A stretch of DNA of 19,442 bases. Origin: Bacteroidota bacterium (GTDB lineage Bacteria; Bacteroidota; Bacteroidia; Cytophagales; Cyclobacteriaceae). The notes below the pieces were generated by a model. The model made no database searches and was not told the DNA's origin. It was given only the letters and a program-made list of their open reading frames with translations. A program made the position numbers and the translations under genes. Below, in pieces: positions 15,863 to 19,442 of this stretch. Location of the stretch: the NCBI GenBank assembly GCA_023417785.1, contig JAEZEH010000059.1, positions 1 through 19,442 on the forward strand, read 5' to 3'. How positions within the stretch are numbered: the first letter of the stretch is position 1; each line of letters starts with the position of its first letter.

Positions 15863-17878
15863 ATGAGAGTCTCTTTGTTCTGGGAAATTGTCCTTTTCAT
15901 GGTCACCATTCCTTTGTGCACCGTTGTTGCGCAGGAGAATCACACCGGTGTCTTCAACCAGCCTGTTATGCCCGGCCCAGACGGTGTGTGGATCTTCGTA
16001 TATGATTCATCTGCTCAGGTGCCATCTGCCCGGGCCAGTACCCAATACGTTATTTCACGCGACGACCAGCGAGGCCGCGGATTCAAAAAGCTAACTTCGT
16101 TGACCTTCCCCTCTTCCGCCGGGGAGCTGGAGCAGAGGCTTGGAAACACATTGACACAGGAGATTCTCCGTGAGAACAACATGAGGTCAACTGCCGACCT
16201 TTTCGCATCCGTACAATCCGGGCAGACCGGAGTATTTGGATCAAGATTACTTTCTCCGGTTGTGCTTCGGGCGTTGGGAATGCTGTATGTCGATACTGAG
16301 ATCAAAAAGCGTGGTGCAAAGGCTGGCTATCGGATAGAACGGGTCCAGAATGGTAATCAGGAAACGTTTTTTGAAACTCAACTTAATGAGATAGGATATG
16401 AACCATTCCCGCGATTCAGGTCGCAACTCAAGCTAATTACGGACAGCACAGTTATGGTTACATGGTTCGCCCTGTCAGGGCAGACTGCGTTTGCTGACGT
16501 GATCGACGTTATTGGAAAAGACGGAAAGTCCCCCACCGATCGGATTTGGGTCTACCACAGGAATGATACCTTATTCGCAACGTATAGCAAAGTTACGCGG
16601 CCCGGCGAGCACATCTCTTTGTGCATCCGCCCTGTTGACCTTGCCGGGAATAAAGGTGAAATGTCCGACACCGTCAATCTAATCGCCGCATCGTTCGGAG
16701 ATCGGTTAATGGTGAACAACCTGAAAGCGTCGGATACCCTGGGGGGCATTCTGCTTACCTGGGACCGGTTACCTTCAAAAGCGTGGTTTACCGGGATTCG
16801 CATTTTGAAATCGCGGTCGGCAACAGATAACTTTATCCTGACAGACACCGTGTCTATCGCGACTACACAATGGCTTGACAGAAAAATTATCACTGGTGTA
16901 CAGTACTACTATATCGTCGAGCCTCTTGCATTTAATCTGCCTCAGTCACTTGCAACGACTCCGGCGCACGCGACAATGCATGCACGCACCAGAAACCAGT
17001 CCGTCATGACACCACAGGGAGTTTCACTGAACATGACGCCGGAACGAAACGTCAGAATTAGCTGGATGCCAAACAGCGAATTGAACGTATTTGCCTATTA
17101 TGTAATGCGAGGCACCTCCAGAGAAAATCTTGCTGTAATCTCCGAAGGTATTCGCGATACTGTTTACGTCGATTCACTACGCCACCTCCATGGCGGCGTT
17201 TCCTATCAGTATGCAGTTATTGCAACAGACATGGACTTAAATAGCAGTGACACTTCTGCGCTGGTAAGCCTTATCCCACCGAAAGCCCGGAGTGTACCAT
17301 CAGTAGCCGGGCTTTCCGCACGATATTCTGAACGAGGAGTAAGGCTGTCCTGGAACAATGTCGGCAGGACTGACGCATCCGTCGTTGGTTATGTAGTTTA
17401 CATTCGAAAGAAGGGCGATGAGTATTTTACGCCCGTTGCGGATTCCATCATTCAGGGCACATTTTTCATCGACCCGGTGATCCGCGAACCTGGCGTATAT
17501 GAATACGGTTGTACAGCGGTTGACGCCTGGAGTAATCAAAGCATCTTGTCGACACTTGCCGAAGTCACCATCACAGGCATTAGCCATCTTTACCCTCCTG
17601 CAGATTTTGACCTGCGAAACACCACAAAGGGTATCGAAATCCGTATACCGGGGGTCGCCGGCGAAGAGAATGCCGTGGGAAACCGGTCTTATGTCATTTA
17701 CCGGCGTCTCGCGGACGGGAAATCGCGCTGGCAGCGAATCGGTGAGACTACCCTGGAGGTAAGTCTCTTCGTGGACCAAAAGGTGGTGCGGGACCAGTTG
17801 TACGTGTACGCCATAAGCGTTATCCAGCCGGGAAGTGAAAGTGTAAAAAGTGCAGAAAAGAGCATCCGAAGAAAATGA
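15863..17878 (+). CDS. Secreted fibronectin type III repeat protein
   Basis: About 671 residues from ATG at 15863; the upstream GTG at 15857 adds only two residues. A signal peptide (core LFWEIVLFMVTIPLCTVVA) is cut before Q24. The cysteine at 19 is not in a good lipobox, so lipidation is doubtful. Residues about 25-180 are a unique N-terminal domain containing an internal helical part (ELEQRLGNTLTQEILRENN). They are followed by a probable divergent FN3 (about 182-275) and four clearer FN3 domains near 279-355, 382-473, 477-572 and 576-670, each with the paired W and Y/I-x-Y signatures (ILLTWDRLP, VRISWMPNS, VRLSWNNVG, and a degenerate fourth). No catalytic motif is visible. It is sandwiched between the giant gene and a lipoprotein gene whose start overlaps this gene's stop, implying coupled expression and a shared complex or process. 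Confidence 0.88.
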   Translation: MRVSLFWEIVLFMVTIPLCTVVAQENHTGVFNQPVMPGPDGVWIFVYDSSAQVPSARASTQYVISRDDQRGRGFKKLTSLTFPSSAGELEQRLGNTLTQEILRENNMRSTADLFASVQSGQTGVFGSRLLSPVVLRALGMLYVDTEIKKRGAKAGYRIERVQNGNQETFFETQLNEIGYEPFPRFRSQLKLITDSTVMVTWFALSGQTAFADVIDVIGKDGKSPTDRIWVYHRNDTLFATYSKVTRPGEHISLCIRPVDLAGNKGEMSDTVNLIAASFGDRLMVNNLKASDTLGGILLTWDRLPSKAWFTGIRILKSRSATDNFILTDTVSIATTQWLDRKIITGVQYYYIVEPLAFNLPQSLATTPAHATMHARTRNQSVMTPQGVSLNMTPERNVRISWMPNSELNVFAYYVMRGTSRENLAVISEGIRDTVYVDSLRHLHGGVSYQYAVIATDMDLNSSDTSALVSLIPPKARSVPSVAGLSARYSERGVRLSWNNVGRTDASVVGYVVYIRKKGDEYFTPVADSIIQGTFFIDPVIREPGVYEYGCTAVDAWSNQSILSTLAEVTITGISHLYPPADFDLRNTTKGIEIRIPGVAGEENAVGNRSYVIYRRLADGKSRWQRIGETTLEVSLFVDQKVVRDQLYVYAISVIQPGSESVKSAEKSIRRK

Positions 17879-19442
17879 GCGCATACAAAAACATTTGTAG
17901 CCTGCATGGGGGACTGGCCCGCAGACCCGGCATCCCTCACGTATGTCTCATCCCCTTGATTCTTATTGTATTTTGTTTGCTAATATCCTGCGCCCGGGAA
18001 AACGTATTTGATGAACCACCGGATTATCCAGTCATAGATAGCATTAGTCCGGGCATGGGCACGCTTGGCACGCAATTCCGATTGTACGGAACAGGATTTT
18101 CGTCCACGCCCGAGGAGAATATTGTATCGATCAACGGCAGGGCTGTACGCGTGGATTCACCTTCGTCAAGTACTGTTTTGCTTGTAACCATTGTTGAAAG
18201 CACAGGCAGTGGGCCTGTAGTGATTTCGGTAAACGACAAAAGTTCCGAAGGGCCTGTTTTCACTTATCTGGGTGATGGGGATGGGCCGGTGATCACGGCG
18301 GTGAATCAGGGATGGAATGATGGTTCCGGCTATTCCATCTCCGTCTCAGCGGTTCCGCCAAGTGATAGCGATATCACCCTGTTTATAAACGGTGTACTCA
18401 CATCCTTTGACTACGCCACGCGACCCGGCCATCCGTATTACTCGCCGGATGCAGGCCCGCAATTACGTATAATGGATGAAACAATATTTGAGGAGCACAT
18501 TCCATCAAATTATGCGGATGTGCACGTGGTCGTACGGGGAATGGCAAGCAACACCTGGCGTTATTTCCTGCGACCTGAAATCTCTCACATTCAATCAAGA
18601 GCTGGAGAATGGCTAATAACCGGTAACGACATGTTAACAATCACCGGGCGCTTCTTCGGGGACATGACTTCATCCGCGAGCGTCGCGTTCGTAGGATTGG
18701 GGGGTGCTCTTAACCCACCTGAGGTTGTGTCCTGGCAAAATTCGGAAATCATTCTGAGAACGCATGACTATGATGTCATCCCCGGAAATGCAATCGCTGC
18801 AACTGTCATCGTTGGCACAAATGAAAGTTATGCAGCTTATTGTACGTACGCCGGCATAATTTCAGCGACCGCGATATTGGTCGCCGGGGGTCAACAAGGT
18901 GACGAGGACGGCTCCGGCGCAAATGCAAGATTTAACGGGCCCTTCGGTATTACGGTGGATGCTCACGGATTCATTTATGTCTCTGAAGAGTACAACCATC
19001 GTATCCGGAGAATCACACAAGATGGTGAGGTTAGCACTTATGCCGGAAGCTCTGCCGGATTCCTTAACGGCACTCGTTTACAAGCACAATTCAACAGACC
19101 ATTGGGAATATCGTCGGATCCTTATGGAAATCTGTATGTCGCAGATGCGGGCAATAACCTTATTCGTGGAATCTCGTCTGCCGGAGCCGTCACCACAATT
19201 ATGGGTTCCGGAAGCACGTCCGACCTATGGAATCCTGCCGCTGTCGCCTTTAGTATGAACCAAAGAATTTTCATCGCAGATTTTAGCAATCATCGAATCC
19301 GGGAATGGAGTGTCACGGGTAGTGTAAACACCGTCGCAGGAGGACCAACTTCCGGTTTCGTTGATGGCCCTGCCGCTACTGCACGATTCAATCAACCTTA
19401 TGGCATCGCGATAAATCAACCCAACCCACTCGTCGGTTTTTT
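17875..19442 (+). CDS. IPT/TIG and NHL-repeat lipoprotein, 3' end outside the window
   Basis: An open frame without a stop runs from ATG 17875 to the window end (522 codons). The ATG overlaps the preceding TGA as ATGA, so translational coupling is likely. A lipoprotein signal follows a long basic N-region: hydrophobic core LIPLILIVFCLLIS, lipobox LISC with C39. Residues about 51-132 are an IPT/TIG domain (PVIDSISPGMGTLGTQFRLY), and 233-326 look like a second, more divergent TIG (ITGNDMLTITGRFFG). From about 335 come NHL-type beta-propeller repeats with the recurrent pattern 'FNGPFGITVDAHGFIYVSE.YNHRIRRI', then RPLGISSDPYGNLYVADAGN and IFIADFSNHRIRE; three blades are complete and a fourth begins. 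Such lipoproteins bind proteins or glycans at the cell surface or in the periplasm. There is no acidic run directly after C39, so surface export is not indicated. Confidence 0.88.
   Translation, partial: MSAYKNICSLHGGLARRPGIPHVCLIPLILIVFCLLISCARENVFDEPPDYPVIDSISPGMGTLGTQFRLYGTGFSSTPEENIVSINGRAVRVDSPSSSTVLLVTIVESTGSGPVVISVNDKSSEGPVFTYLGDGDGPVITAVNQGWNDGSGYSISVSAVPPSDSDITLFINGVLTSFDYATRPGHPYYSPDAGPQLRIMDETIFEEHIPSNYADVHVVVRGMASNTWRYFLRPEISHIQSRAGEWLITGNDMLTITGRFFGDMTSSASVAFVGLGGALNPPEVVSWQNSEIILRTHDYDVIPGNAIAATVIVGTNESYAAYCTYAGIISATAILVAGGQQGDEDGSGANARFNGPFGITVDAHGFIYVSEEYNHRIRRITQDGEVSTYAGSSAGFLNGTRLQAQFNRPLGISSDPYGNLYVADAGNNLIRGISSAGAVTTIMGSGSTSDLWNPAAVAFSMNQRIFIADFSNHRIREWSVTGSVNTVAGGPTSGFVDGPAATARFNQPYGIAINQPNPLVGF

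Noticed and set aside
1..19442. tRNA, rRNA, CRISPR array or intact transposase
   Set aside because: No cloverleaf-like sequence, regularly spaced repeats or transposase frame was found on either strand by reading.

Overview
The window looks like chromosome from a member of the Bacteroidota, most likely a Cytophagales-like lineage. The evidence is a decayed SusD/RagB gene, a MacB/FtsX-type permease of the long Bacteroidota kind, a surface lipoprotein with a C-K-D-D-E export signal, a TAnnTTTG-type promoter candidate, weak or absent Shine-Dalgarno sequences, and large beta-rich envelope proteins with carboxypeptidase-regulatory-like, fibronectin III, IPT/TIG and NHL domains. The taxonomic call is inference; no rRNA or tRNA is present.

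Layout. (1) 1-1033: derelict DNA, then the C-terminal part of an FtsX-family permease interrupted by an in-frame stop at 320-322. (2) 1288-2739: a complete surface lipoprotein with a PKD-like domain and a duplicated right-handed beta-helix unit, followed by a strong hairpin terminator at 2827-2857. (3) 2856-5871, minus strand: a two-gene unit of an ECF-type sigma factor followed 10 bp later by a membrane-anchored Ser/Thr kinase with a periplasmic TPR tail. (4) 5872-8002: a gene graveyard with a possible P-loop (IstB-like?) relic, an acid phosphatase with its middle deleted, and a SusD relic broken by a stop and frameshifts. A 33-bp exact direct repeat links this region (7508-7540) to the first base of the window (1-33). 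(5) 8003-19442 and beyond, plus strand: a tight four-gene array of an outer-membrane barrel, a 2023-residue secreted giant, a fibronectin III protein and an IPT/TIG-NHL lipoprotein that runs off the window end.

How the genes may work together. The sigma/kinase pair is a typical Bacteroidota regulatory cassette. The four-gene array has gaps of 47 and 40 bp (to the preferred ATG start), then a 4-bp ATGA overlap. All four products are exported and none is an enzyme I can recognise. It reads as one envelope or surface-assembly operon: a barrel in the outer membrane, a giant beta-rich protein with a cysteine-rich C-terminus, and two modular binding proteins, one of them lipid-anchored. This operon is the best candidate for an incompletely described system in the window. 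Its function is not established by the sequence.
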